A DNA stretch of 32,604 nt from an uncultured Clostridium sp. Its GTDB lineage: Bacteria > Bacillota > Clostridia > TANB77 > CAG-508. The DNA lies in the NCBI GenBank assembly GCA_947575605.1, contig CANPNZ010000019.1, positions 1 through 32,604 on the forward strand, read 5' to 3'. The notes beneath the pieces were generated by a model. The model was not told the DNA's origin. It saw only the letters and a list, made by a program, of their open reading frames with translations, and searched no databases. Positions 17,511 through 25,695 of this stretch are shown here, in pieces (the first letter of the stretch is position 1; every line of letters starts with the position of its first letter). Both the position numbers and the translations under genes were made by a program.

Positions 17511-19112
17511 TTATTTTTCAACCTTTTCTACTTCTTCTTTTTTCTCTAATCTTACGCCTAATCCATATAAATACGCATATCCTAATAATTTAAAATATTC
17601 TGGTTCTTTTAACAAAACTTTTATTGCTTCACAATTTGGCATTGGAATTTTTAAGCTTCCATAAAATAATGTAAAAAATTTCATAAATTTCTCAATACTA
17701 CTTGCATTTAGTGCTTCTTGTAAATTGTGTCCATAAGCAGTTAGCTTATTTTCGTTTTCTCCATTAGCAAAAAAATACTTTTTCAGTTTTTGTCCTTCTT
17801 CTATCATCTCGTCAATTCTTTTTTCTCTTTCTTTCAAATTTATCCCTCCCATACAATTTAATTGAATTAATAAAATACTTCTGATAACCTCTATGTTTTT
17901 ATTTTCTTTGAATATCCTAGCGATTAAATAATATTGTTTTCTTCCTTCGATTAAATTTGTTAATACTTCTTGATATAAACTACTACCTAACAACTTTTTA
18001 AAATAGGGAGTAGTTTTTTTAAGTATCTCTAACTTGTCTTTTGATAACATATTAAATTCATATTTTTGATTTTCCTTTTCTCCTATCCTTTTGATGACTT
18101 GTATATTTCGTGGCTCATATTCTTCCATTTTCTCATTGGCTAATTGATTCGTTTGGTTAATAAAATGAGATATTACTTTTCCATATACTTTTTCAAAGAT
18201 TTCCTCTTTTGCATTTTCTTCTATAATTAAAATATCATTATATTGTTTTAATTTTTTTATACTTTCATTATTATTAACAAATATTCCATTGGAGCCTATC
18301 ATTTTAAATCCCAGAGGAATACAAGAATAAATTAAATTGCAGATTGGACACAAAAACATGTCTTCTTTAAAATTCCAGAATCCTGATTTTTTTCTATTAA
18401 AGTCTACTCCTGTATCGTTTAACCAACTCATTCCACTAGCTTCTTTTTTGCTGATTATATTTCCACATTGTGTACAAGTAATATTACTTTTTCGATTGTT
18501 TGCTAGATACTGTAATGCTGGTTCTACAAATACTTTTTGATATTCTTCTTCCATATCATTTTTATTAGCATTTCGGTTTAAAAAAGCAACATTACTCCAA
18601 AAGCAATTAATCTTTGTGTATACAATATCTTTCATACAGTAAACTCTTTTATTGGTTTCTATATACTCGACTATTTTTAAGATTATTTCTTTTCTTTTTT
18701 CTGGTTCTTTTTCATCTTTTAGTTGTTCGATGTATTCATAAGGATTTTCTTTTACTTTTTTACTTTTTAAAATTTCGTACCCTGCTTTATAACTTGCACT
18801 TTCTACACTTTTTTTGATAAATTTGTATTGTTCTTCTAATTGCTTAACTTTTTCTGTTTCTTCTAATTTTAAATTTTTTATCCATTCTTTTTTATTGGTA
18901 ATTGTATACCATTTTGTATCTTTTTCGTATTTATCTATCATACAATTGAAATAATCACTTGTGAAACTTTCTAGGACTTGTTTTGTGATTTTTATGGTGT
19001 TTCCTTCTATTTGCATTAATTCTGTTTTGTCAGCATTTTCTAATATACGATAAAATCCTAATACACCACTATTAAAAAGAAAATCATTTAGTCTCATTGT
19101 TATTTCTTCCAT
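17511..19112 (-). CDS. cas8b: Cascade large subunit Cas8b (Cst1 type)
   Basis: 533 aa. The large subunit recognises the PAM and recruits Cas3. The sequence is diverged, but two CxxC pairs (CTQC 213-216, CPIC 255-258) in a zinc ribbon, the SGMSWLNDTGVDF segment between them and the position between cas6 and cas7 identify the Cas8b1/Cst1 family. The N terminus MRLNDFLFNSGVLGFYRIL is also family-like. ATG 19112 follows AAGGAGGAAG. An internal ATG at residue 6 is possible. Confidence 0.88.
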   Translation of the reverse strand: MEEITMRLNDFLFNSGVLGFYRILENADKTELMQIEGNTIKITKQVLESFTSDYFNCMIDKYEKDTKWYTITNKKEWIKNLKLEETEKVKQLEEQYKFIKKSVESASYKAGYEILKSKKVKENPYEYIEQLKDEKEPEKRKEIILKIVEYIETNKRVYCMKDIVYTKINCFWSNVAFLNRNANKNDMEEEYQKVFVEPALQYLANNRKSNITCTQCGNIISKKEASGMSWLNDTGVDFNRKKSGFWNFKEDMFLCPICNLIYSCIPLGFKMIGSNGIFVNNNESIKKLKQYNDILIIEENAKEEIFEKVYGKVISHFINQTNQLANEKMEEYEPRNIQVIKRIGEKENQKYEFNMLSKDKLEILKKTTPYFKKLLGSSLYQEVLTNLIEGRKQYYLIARIFKENKNIEVIRSILLIQLNCMGGINLKEREKRIDEMIEEGQKLKKYFFANGENENKLTAYGHNLQEALNASSIEKFMKFFTLFYGSLKIPMPNCEAIKVLLKEPEYFKLLGYAYLYGLGVRLEKKEEVEKVEK

Positions 19113-19133
19113 GTTATATTACTTCCTCCTTCC

Positions 19134-19847
19134 TTATACTATTTCCATTAGTCCAAATCCCATAGCCTTTTTAGCTCCTATTCCAGCTTTATACAAATAA
19201 TCTAGTAGCTGTTTATTTCCCTCTAATTGAAATTGTCCAATTGATGTTTCAATTTTCTTTTCATATAATTTCACGATTGCTTTTTTGCTACTAATTGGCA
19301 TTATTTTAAATCCTTCTAATAAACTACTGTCTAAATTTTCTTGTTTCATTTGTTCTTCTATATTAATTCTTATGTATTTTTCAAATTCTGGTCTCTCAAA
19401 AGAATAATACATGTCCTTTAATGTCTCTCGATTATGGTTTCTACAAATAATGGGACTTGCCATTTTTACTTGTATTTTATTACTATTGATTGTTTTCTCT
19501 GGTATCATAACGATATTCTTAAGTATCATAGAATTTTGATTTAAAGAAAATTTCTTTTGTTGTTGAGCTAAAAACGCATTATAAATGTGTAAAGCATATA
19601 AATAGTTGTATGCTGAAAATAAAATGGAAAAATTGCTGTCTTGCAATTCAATGGTTTCTTGTCCAAATTTTGGTCTAGCTAGTATCGGTGCCCATGTAAA
19701 TGTTTTTTTGCTATTCCTTGCATAGATTTCTTGATATAAGTTTTCATCATAATCTTGTATGGCATGCTTAATATAACTGATTATACTTTTTCTGTATTGG
19801 ATGTCTATTTGTGGTTGCTCTAATTCAAAGTACATTTTAAATCTCAC
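19134..19847 (-). CDS. cas6: CRISPR RNA endoribonuclease Cas6
   Basis: 237 aa; cuts pre-crRNA within each repeat. The C-terminal glycine-rich loop GIGAKKAMGFGLMEI is the Cas6 hallmark, and the ferredoxin-like halves are seen in MRFKMYFELEQPQIDIQYR and the TFTWAPI region. The start is GTG 19847, set by GGAGGTGAT 3 nt upstream, better than the ATG four codons later. It is the first gene of the cas operon. TATAAT lies about 60 nt upstream, without a good -35. Confidence 0.9.
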   Translation of the reverse strand: MRFKMYFELEQPQIDIQYRKSIISYIKHAIQDYDENLYQEIYARNSKKTFTWAPILARPKFGQETIELQDSNFSILFSAYNYLYALHIYNAFLAQQQKKFSLNQNSMILKNIVMIPEKTINSNKIQVKMASPIICRNHNRETLKDMYYSFERPEFEKYIRINIEEQMKQENLDSSLLEGFKIMPISSKKAIVKLYEKKIETSIGQFQLEGNKQLLDYLYKAGIGAKKAMGFGLMEIV

Positions 19848-20036
19848 TTTATCACCTCCACTTCTTATATAATTTTATAGGATGTAAAATTTTTATAGCT
19901 ACATTATATATCCATTTTTCAATTAATGTTGTCGTTTTTTGTCGAAGGCAATGTATTTTTGTAATATTTTCCTATTATTAACTTTTTTCTTATTCTTATT
20001 CGTACATAATTTTGAATTTTTTTCCTATTAGGATAA

Positions 20037-20213
20037 TTAAAAGTCGCTTTCTTTTACTGAAAACGACCTTTTAATACTCTAATTATCTTAATACCCGACA
20101 CTTTTTTGAAATGTGTAACAAAATATAAAAATTAGCTTGACCGAGCGTTTTGATAATTTTTATATTTTCTTACACCTATAAAATTAAAAAGTATCTGGTA
20201 TTAAGTCTAATTA
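20037..20213. repeat. Inverted-repeat region between yraN and cas6
   Basis: The 386-base gap 19848-20233 has no gene. A small hairpin lies at 20037-20074 (TTAAAAGTCG with CGACCTTTTAA). Next comes a large imperfect palindrome, 20080-20213: inner arms 20113-20134 and 20154-20175 match at 21 of 22 positions, and outer arms 20080-20107 and 20186-20213 match with several changes. The 19-nt loop contains GACCGAGCG. It may terminate the comM-dprA-yraN transcript, or be a different small palindromic element. It is not a copy of the 192-bp family. Confidence 0.65.
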
Positions 20214-20233
20214 TTTACTTGTAACTAACAATC

Positions 20234-20593
20234 TCACAAAATCTGTTTCATATGATTAATTTTACAGCCATGCTTTTGAATATAAACCTCTATTACATCA
20301 ATTCTAATAGCCAAATGATAAATTTGTTTTCTATAAATATAATAATTTGCCACTTGTTTTATGTGTCGTTGTTTTGATTGATTTACTGCTTCTGCTGGAT
20401 TTCCATACCTCAAATTAGAGCGCGTTTTCACTTCCACAAACACCATTTCCTTTTTTGCCACATCTTTAGCGATAATATCAATCTCACCTTGTCGACACAA
20501 AAAATTTCTCTCTATTATTTTATAATTGTTATCCTCCAAATATTGACAAGCCAAATTTTCTCCCCACTTACCTATTTCTTGTCTAAAATACAT
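20234..20593 (-). CDS. yraN: YraN family (UPF0102) nuclease-fold protein
   Basis: 119 aa. The conserved core GEIDIIAKDVAKKEMVFVEVKTR has the PD-(D/E)xK-type acidic residues and ExK. The N-terminal GKWGENLACQYLEDNNYKIIERNF and the later NPAEAVNQSKQRHI are standard YraN blocks. Family members are predicted Holliday-junction-resolvase-like nucleases. The start overlaps the end of dprA by 22 bases, so the two are translated from one message. Confidence 0.93.
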   Translation of the reverse strand: MYFRQEIGKWGENLACQYLEDNNYKIIERNFLCRQGEIDIIAKDVAKKEMVFVEVKTRSNLRYGNPAEAVNQSKQRHIKQVANYYIYRKQIYHLAIRIDVIEVYIQKHGCKINHMKQIL

Positions 20594-21465
20594 ACATACC
20601 CTCCTACTACCTTTTTAATCAAACCTTGTATTTCTAGCATCAATAAAATGCTATTAATTTCTGCTATTGTTTTATGTGATTTTTTATAGATTTCATTTAA
20701 AGAAATTGGTTCTTCTGTAATCCATTGATAAATCTCATTATACTTTGGATTATCACATATCTTTCTGACATTTTGTGGTTTTTCTTGTTTTTCTTTTGGA
20801 GGAATTTTGTATGGTAAAAAGGGGAATTCTTTTATAATGTCCTCTGTATTAGTTACTATTTTAGCTCCTCTACTAATTAATCGATTCGTCCCTACTCCAT
20901 GTATATCATTAACTTCATGTGGCAAGGCAAAAACCTCTTTTCCTTGTTCCTTAGCTAATTTAGCAGTAACACTTGTTCCACTCCTATAAGCTGCTTCTAT
21001 TACTAAAATGCCTAATGCCAACCCACTAACAATTCTATTTCTTGCCAAAAAATTACTTGATTTTGCTTTTTCTTCTGGTGGATATTCTGTTACTACCAAT
21101 CCTCCGCTTTTAATAATTTGTTGATACAATTCCTTGTTTTCTATGGGAAAGATTCGATTTAATCCATTTCCCAGTACAGCTATTGTTTCTCCTTTTTCTC
21201 GTAGTGTTGTTTCATGAGCTATGGTATCGATGCCTAATGCCATGCCACTTGCAATTGTAATATTTTGATATACTAATTCTTTGGTAAACTTCTTGGCCAA
21301 TTCTTTTCCATTTTGCGAACAAGACCTAGAACCAATAATTGAGATAATATTATTTTTTAATAATGCTACGTTCCCCTCTGTATATAATTGTTTGGGCGGA
21401 TTTTTTATCTTTCTTAATGTATCTGGATATCTATTGTCTTCTATTGTTATAATTTCTAATTTCAC
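20572..21465 (-). CDS. dprA: DNA processing protein DprA/Smf
   Basis: 297 aa; loads RecA on incoming single-stranded DNA in natural transformation. The Rossmann-like DprA fold shows SIIGSRSCSQNG, SGMALGIDTIAH, VLGNGLNRIFPIEN, FLARNRIVSGL and GTNRLISRGA. A C-terminal winged-helix-like tail (EPISLNEIYKKSHKTIAEINSILLMLEIQGLI) follows, as in many DprA proteins. The start is GTG 21465 with AGAGGT upstream. It lies downstream of comM, separated by a 192-bp palindromic element. Confidence 0.95.
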   Translation of the reverse strand: MKLEIITIEDNRYPDTLRKIKNPPKQLYTEGNVALLKNNIISIIGSRSCSQNGKELAKKFTKELVYQNITIASGMALGIDTIAHETTLREKGETIAVLGNGLNRIFPIENKELYQQIIKSGGLVVTEYPPEEKAKSSNFLARNRIVSGLALGILVIEAAYRSGTSVTAKLAKEQGKEVFALPHEVNDIHGVGTNRLISRGAKIVTNTEDIIKEFPFLPYKIPPKEKQEKPQNVRKICDNPKYNEIYQWITEEPISLNEIYKKSHKTIAEINSILLMLEIQGLIKKVVGGYVCILDKK

Positions 21466-21486
21466 TACCTCTTTTCTTTTTTATTT

Positions 21487-21678
21487 TTCAAATTTCGACT
21501 TTTTGTAAGTGCAGGTTGTAATATATAATTTTTGCAACGCTGCGTAAGCGACCAAACGAGTAAAACGAGTGCGATTGGAGCAACCGACAGATAAAAATTT
21601 AATTTTGTAGGTTGCTTTCGCACTAAGCGTAAAAAAATTATATATTACAACCTGCACTTACAAAAAGTGAAACTTGAA
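21487..21678. repeat. 192-bp palindromic element, copy 2
   Basis: Same organisation and length as the copy at 6595: arms with CTTTTTGTAAGTGCAGGTTG and their complement near 21650-21670, and core GCGTAAGCGACCAAACGAG. Where copy 1 has ACACT/AGTGT in its inner stem, this copy has ACGCT/AGCGT, a paired change. It sits between comM and dprA, inside what should be one transcript, 12 bases past the comM stop. Confidence 0.9.
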
Positions 21679-21690
21679 TTTTTATTCCTA

Positions 21691-23236
21691 TTAATTACTC
21701 CAATATTTTCGATCTAAACTTCTATATTGAATCGCCTCTGCCAAATGGCTTTCCTGTATGTTTTCGCTATTTTCTAAATCAGCAATCGTTCTAGCTACTT
21801 TTAAAATTCGATTATAAGCTCTTGCACTTAATCCTAATTTATCAAATGCCATTTCCAATATTTGCTTACATTTACTATTCAATTTACAAAACTTTTCTAT
21901 TAATGGGGGCGTTAATTCAGAATTTGAAAATATATGATATTCTTGATATCGCTCTAATTGAATTTTTCTTGCCTGATTGACTCGATTTCTAATTTCCTGT
22001 GAAGTTTCTATTTTCTGTTTTTGCTCTAATTGACTATATTTAATCGGATTGACTTCAATATGAATATCAATTCTATCTAAAAGAGGACCACTAACTCGGC
22101 TAATATATTTTTTAACTTGTTCTGGCTTACAAGTACAAACTTTCTCTGAACTTCCATAATAACCACATTGGCATGGATTCATACTAGTAATTAGCATAAA
22201 TTCACATGGATAGGTAACGGTTGTATTCAGTCTACTAATGGTTACTTTTCTATCTTCTAAAGGGACACGTAGAGATTCTAAAGCATTTCGATTAAATTCA
22301 GGCAATTCATCTAAAAATAATACTCCTAAATGAGATAAACTAATTTCTCCTGGTTTTGGATTTCTTCCACCTCCTATTAAGGATACTGGCGTAATGGTAT
22401 GATGAGGACTTCGAAAAGGCCTTTTTACCATTAGAGGATTTTCGTTTGATGTTAATCCTAATATACTATATATTTTGGTAACTTCTAATGCTTGTTCTAA
22501 TTTCATATCTGGTAATATAGTTGGCAATCTTCTTGCTAACATCGTCTTCCCTGAACCAGGTGAACCGAATTAAAAGACAGTTATGTCCTCCACTGGCTGC
22601 GACTTCTAATGCTCTTTTTACCTCTTCTTGTCCTTTTACTTCTGAAAAGTCAAAGTCATATTCCTTATTTTTATTTTTTTCAACTTTCGTACATTTTTCT
22701 TGTTTCATTTTCTTTTTTCCATTTAAGTAGTCTATTACTTCTTTTAAATTGGTAACTGAAAGAATTTCAACTCCTTCTAATAAGTTGGCTTCTTCTTCAT
22801 TTTGCTTTGGTATTATGATTCTTTTAATACCTAATCTTTTAGCTTCTATACAAATGGGCAAAATGCCATTTGTTTTTTCTATATTTCCATTTAAAGATAA
22901 TTCGCCGATAAAAATAGTTTCTACCAATATTTTCCCTAAATTTGGATTCCTTATGTTCCTATTGGCAATTAAAATTCCAATAGCAATTGGTAAATCAAAC
23001 ATAGAACCTTCTTTTCTGGTATTGGCTGGCGATAGATTAATAACAATTTTTCTACTTAAAAATTCGATATTGCAATTTCTGATGGCTGTTTTTACTCTCT
23101 CTTTTGATTCTTTTACGCTGACATCTGGTAAGCCAACGATTTGAAAGTCTGGCATTCCATTCGATATATCTACTTGAATAGATACTAAGTATCCATCTAA
23201 ACCTTGTAATGCCATACTTTTAGTAATTGCTAACAT
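21691..23236 (-). CDS. comM: ComM/YifB AAA+ helicase (Mg-chelatase-like), with one-base frameshift at about 22567
   Basis: About 514 aa once repaired. ComM promotes branch migration during integration of transforming DNA. The N-terminal S5-fold/Lon-like domain (GYLVSIQVDISNGMPDFQIVGLPD, NLSPANTRKEGSMFDLPIAIGIL) is followed by the AAA+ domain. At the Walker A, the minus strand reads ATTCGGTTCACCTGG; dropping one base (22567) gives GHNCLLIGSPGSGKTMLARR. Walker B is VLFLDELPEF, then SMNPCQCGYYG with a CxCG-type motif, and the sensor regions follow. ATG 23236, with AAAGGAAAGC upstream, is preferred to the ATG 29 codons upstream. As written the ATPase domain is off-frame. Confidence 0.92.
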
Positions 23237-23249
23237 GCTTTCCTTTCTA

Positions 23250-23435
23250 CTTACATAGCTTAAATATCTGAGGCCATTTTTAATAATAAAATTTGGAGTT
23301 GTAGGATGTTTTTCATATATCATTTATAAAAATATAGTTTTTTGGGGAATGATTAATTCTTTTGGAAAGAATCGAAATTATACTTCTAATTTGGGATCAC
23401 AATGATAATGACCTCAGATATTTAAACTATGTAAG
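23250..23435 (-). repeat. Inverted repeat enclosing the comM leader
   Basis: Arms 23250-23275 and 23410-23435 are reverse complements at 24 of 26 positions (motifs CTTACATAG and CTCAGATATTTAA), 134 nt apart. Both lie in the predicted comM 5' UTR, and the inner arm ends 14 nt before the ATG. This could be a long leader stem near the ribosome site, or the terminal repeats of a 186-bp MITE-like insertion. Confidence 0.7.
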
Positions 23436-23506
23436 ATTTTTGAAAATTTGATTTAATTCCTGATAAAAATATTTGAATTAATTTTTTTGAATTGTAATTG
23501 ATTGTT

Positions 23507-23535
23507 ATTATAAACCTGTTTCCATTTTTTGTCAA
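23507..23535 (-). promoter_or_regulatory. Consensus promoter of the comM-dprA-yraN unit
   Basis: On the minus strand TTGACA (23530-23535), 17-nt spacer, TATAAT (23507-23512). The resulting comM leader is about 265 nt, unusually long, and contains the 26-bp inverted repeat. Confidence 0.85.
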
Positions 23536-23614
23536 CCCCTTTTTTTGGAAATTTTTGTATTTTTTACTAAAATAGTATAATGAATAGTAATACTTTTGTT
23601 AAAAATCATATTTT

Positions 23615-23651
23615 AAAAGAAAAAAGTTACTATATAAAATTTATATAGTAA
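23615..23651 (-). terminator. Terminator after the HNH gene
   Basis: TTACTATATAAA (23627-23638) and TTTATATAGTAA (23640-23651) form a 12-bp AT-rich palindrome; reading minus, it is followed by CTTTTTTCTTTT. It lies 81 bases past the HNH stop and upstream of the comM promoter. Confidence 0.7.
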
Positions 23652-23731
23652 TTTCTTTATGGATCTTAAATAGCTCATAGATTTTATTCTTTTCTTAAAC
23701 GATAGATCGGATCAATTGTAAAAACATATCT

Positions 23732-24693
23732 TTATTCTGTTGGCTTTCCATTTTTATTACAGAATTTTTCCATTTCATTTTCTACAAACTCCTCTACGGC
23801 TTTTTCTTCTGTTCCCAGATTTATATCATATTCTTTTACCGTGATACGATTAGGATTTGTTTCTTTCGTAAAACAAGCTTTATAGTGATTTTGTCTATCT
23901 AATTTGATGGATATTGCTAATTGTCGTTGTCTATCAATAAAACAACTTAATACCACAGAAAATGGATTTTTTGTTCTTCCCTCCCATACATTAAAATGAT
24001 ATTTCTTTGCTATCCAACATAAACTTCCAACTAAGGAATCAAATTTTTGTTCCTTTTTTCTAATACTTTGCGTTTTTGCCTTTTTTTTCCATACTTTTTG
24101 TCATATTCTTCTAATCTCATTCTTAAAAGACCTGCATTGGTTGAATCATTTTTCCAAGGATGTGCAAAATGATTCACACTTCTTACCATTGGTATGGTAA
24201 CGAATTTTTCTAAATCTCTTGGGGTTAACATATCTCTTTCTTGTAATTCCTGTCTGAAACTCTTTTTATAAATAAATTCATACTCTTTGGCTGCCCTTGT
24301 TTGCCAAAAGGTATCATAAAAACTCGTTCCATTTGCTCTTATCCAATCCCACATAAAACTTTTACTTTCTATGTTTGGTGCATCAATATGACATCTTTCA
24401 CGTAATAATACTAAATTAGAAGGCTCGTCTTTTCCGCCTAAACTATCTGGAATAATATGACATCTTTGCAATCTTGCTTTATAACCACATCTCCAACATC
24501 TTTCCTCCGCTTCTTCCCAATCTACACTAAGACCACATTCCTCTTCTATTCCACACCAATAATCGACAATCTGCTTTTTGGTTGTTTTGATTGGTTTTCT
24601 TCTATTTCTGTGCTTTTTCTTTTTTTACTTTCTATTTTCTTCTTCTAATTCTATAATTTTGTTGATTAATTCTTCTTTACTTAGATTTTCCAT
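23732..24693 (-). pseudogene. HNH endonuclease-like gene, broken by a stop and a frameshift
   Basis: A strong promoter and AGAGGTC before ATG 24693 mark the start. The frame reads MENLSKEELINKIIELEEEN, then TAA (24625-24627), then continues in the same frame through CGIEEECGLSVDWEEAEERC and the zinc-bound HNH core: CWRCGYKARLQRCHIIP, GGKDEPSNLVLLRERCH. After DKKYGKK, an 8-A run (near 24085) shifts the frame; one more A would join it to EQKFDSLVGSLCWIAKKYHF and the last 74 residues (LSCFIDRQRQLAISIKLD). Repaired, it is about 320 aa. The HNH core itself could still be made from a TTG at 24471. It is either a decaying endonuclease gene or intact with two sequence errors. The target is unknown. 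Confidence 0.65.
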
Positions 24694-24761
24694 ATATTTT
24701 TCTTGACCTCTTTCTTTTAAATTCTCCGTTTTTGTATTTACTGCTCTTTCTTCTTATTGCG

Positions 24762-24790
24762 ATTATATCATAGCTTTCTTATTTTTCCAA
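24762..24790 (-). promoter_or_regulatory. Promoter of the HNH gene
   Basis: On the minus strand TTGGAA (24785-24790), 17-nt spacer, TATAAT (24762-24767), about 70 nt before ATG 24693. It supports a start upstream of the in-frame stop. Confidence 0.7.
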
Positions 24791-24868
24791 TGTCACGCAT
24801 ATTTTTCTTCTTTTTTCATATACTATATTAGTTACTGTTTTTATTAATTTTAATAGATATACCAAAAA

Positions 24869-25060
24869 TTTAAGTTTCGTTTTTTTGCAATGGGCGCTTA
24901 TAATATATAATTTTTGAAACACTGCGTAAGCGACCAAACGAGCTATGCGAGTGCGATTGGAGCAACCGACAGATAAAATCTTTATTTTGTGGGTTGCGAC
25001 ACACAAAGTGTGAAAAAATTATATATTATAAGCACCCATTGCAAAAAAACGAAACTTAAA
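24869..25060. repeat. 192-bp palindromic element, copy 3
   Basis: Exactly 192 bp, TTTAAGTTTCG at one end and CGAAACTTAAA at the other. Its core matches copies 1 and 2 (GCGTAAGCGACCAAACGAG, GTGCGATTGGAGCAACCGAC). Its arms differ (GCAATGGGCGCTTAT against GTAAGTACAGGTTGT in copy 1) but still pair with each other. It lies between the HNH promoter and the tRNA(fMet) promoter, 11 bases from the latter. Confidence 0.9.
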
Positions 25061-25071
25061 ACCAAAAATGC

Positions 25072-25100
25072 TTGACAAGTCACTTTTATCGTAGTACAAT
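25072..25100 (+). promoter_or_regulatory. Promoter of the interrupted tRNA(fMet) gene
   Basis: TTGACA (25072-25077), 17-nt spacer, TACAAT (25095-25100), 22 bases before the tRNA 5' end. After integration it points into the element, where the complete tRNA(fMet) at 25350 is the first gene downstream. Confidence 0.85.
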
Positions 25101-25122
25101 AAGTATCGTTAGTAATTTATAT

Positions 25123-25160
25123 CGCGGGGTGGAGCAGTTGGCAGCTCGTCGGGCTCATAA
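25123..25160 (+). pseudogene. 5' half of initiator tRNA(fMet), cut in the anticodon loop
   Basis: CGCGGGGTGGAGCAG through GTCGGGCTCATAA gives the acceptor 5' strand, D arm, anticodon 5' strand and the CAT anticodon with AA, then breaks into unrelated sequence. The strands it lacks are at 32356-32406: acceptor GCGGGG pairs with CCCCGC, and anticodon stem TCGGG with CCCGA. The unpaired C1 (opposite A72) and GGG/CCC anticodon pairs mark it as an initiator. Confidence 0.92.
25148..25160 (+). other. attL core
   Basis: GTCGGGCTCATAA: left copy of the 13-bp identity, covering the 3' part of the anticodon stem and the anticodon loop. Identity ends at once on the element side (ACAGAG against CCCGAAG at the right end). 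Confidence 0.85.
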
Positions 25161-25303
25161 ACAGAGTAGCACCGAAGAATTGCTAAAGTCCAAAACCGTT
25201 GATAAGACACTAAAACATTGAAAATTATATATTTTGCTCAAACCTTTAATAAAACTTTTAAGCTTATTAAAACTTAATAAAAATGATTAAAATTTAAATG
25301 ATA

Positions 25304-25322
25304 AAGGGACATTAAAGGGACA
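25304..25322 (+). repeat. Left arm-type repeat of the element
   Basis: AAGGGACATTAAAGGGACA, itself a tandem AAGGGACA, lies 144 bases inside attL. An identical 19-mer is at 32236-32254, 102 bases inside attR. A palindromic relative AAAGGGATGTCCCTTT is at 25444-25459. The layout suits integrase arm-binding sites flanking the core. Confidence 0.6.
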
Positions 25323-25349
25323 AAAAAAGCACAATATTTAATTAAACAT

Positions 25350-25425
25350 CGCGGAGTGGAGCAGTTGGCAGCTCGTTGGGCTCATAACCCAAAGGTCGGT
25401 AGTTCGAGTCTACCCTCCGCAACCA
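25350..25425 (+). tRNA. Element-borne complete initiator tRNA(fMet) (anticodon CAT)
   Basis: 76-nt cloverleaf with encoded CCA. It has initiator features: C1 opposite A72 unpaired, and GGG/CCC pairs in the anticodon stem. It differs from the interrupted host gene in paired positions only (acceptor GCGGAG/CTCCGC against GCGGGG/CCCCGC; anticodon TTGGG/CCCAA against TCGGG/CCCGA; T stem GGTAG/CTACC against GTAAG/CTTAC), so it is a functional variant and not a recent copy. It is 189 bases inside the left end. No strong promoter of its own is seen; read-through from the host promoter at 25072 is the likely source. A terminator follows. Confidence 0.93.
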
Positions 25426-25477
25426 ATTCGGAAGTTTTTACCTAAAGGGATGTCCCTTTAAATGTAATTTTTAATAC

Positions 25478-25514
25478 AGAGATTTTACTATAAAAAGTAA
25501 AGTCTCTTTTTTTA
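25478..25514 (+). terminator. Terminator after the element tRNA(fMet)
   Basis: AGAGATTTTACT (25478-25489) pairs with AGTAAAGTCTCT (25496-25507), one G-T, then a run of T. It ends the tRNA transcript before the element protein genes. Confidence 0.8.
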
Positions 25515-25521
25515 TATTGTA

Positions 25522-25610
25522 GGAAAGTTCTCCCAGTGGGAGGAATTTCCGTACAAGATAAATATGGGAATTTCTAGAATTTCTTTGTGGTTGCCACCAC
25601 TTAGAAATTC
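25522..25610 (+). other. Tandem hairpins before the first element protein gene; candidate origin
   Basis: Hairpin 1, 25522-25550: GGAAAGTTCTCCC with GGGAGGAATTTCC, 12 of 13 paired, loop AGT. Hairpin 2, 25577-25610: GAATTTCT/AGAAATTC and GTGGT/ACCAC separated by T-T mismatches, loop TGCC. Neither has a T tract. They precede a helix-turn-helix replication-type gene and an AT-rich stretch, so replication or transfer origin is a reasonable guess. Confidence 0.4.
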
Positions 25611-25695
25611 TCAAATTCGTTTTTTCGTTTATAAACACTTTCATACTTTATAAATTTGCCCTTCAGCAAAATTTAAAGATATGGAGGTGCATAAT

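Noticed and set aside
24779..25006. 75-codon minus-strand frame over the palindromic element
   Set aside because: It lies mostly in the 192-bp repeat, is not conserved as a frame in the other copies and has no ribosome site.
25350..25425. The complete tRNA(fMet) as a hybrid left by tandem integration in a second host copy
   Set aside because: Its two halves pair perfectly with each other at positions that differ from the split gene, and the split halves pair with each other, so no recombination between them is needed. Not fully excluded.
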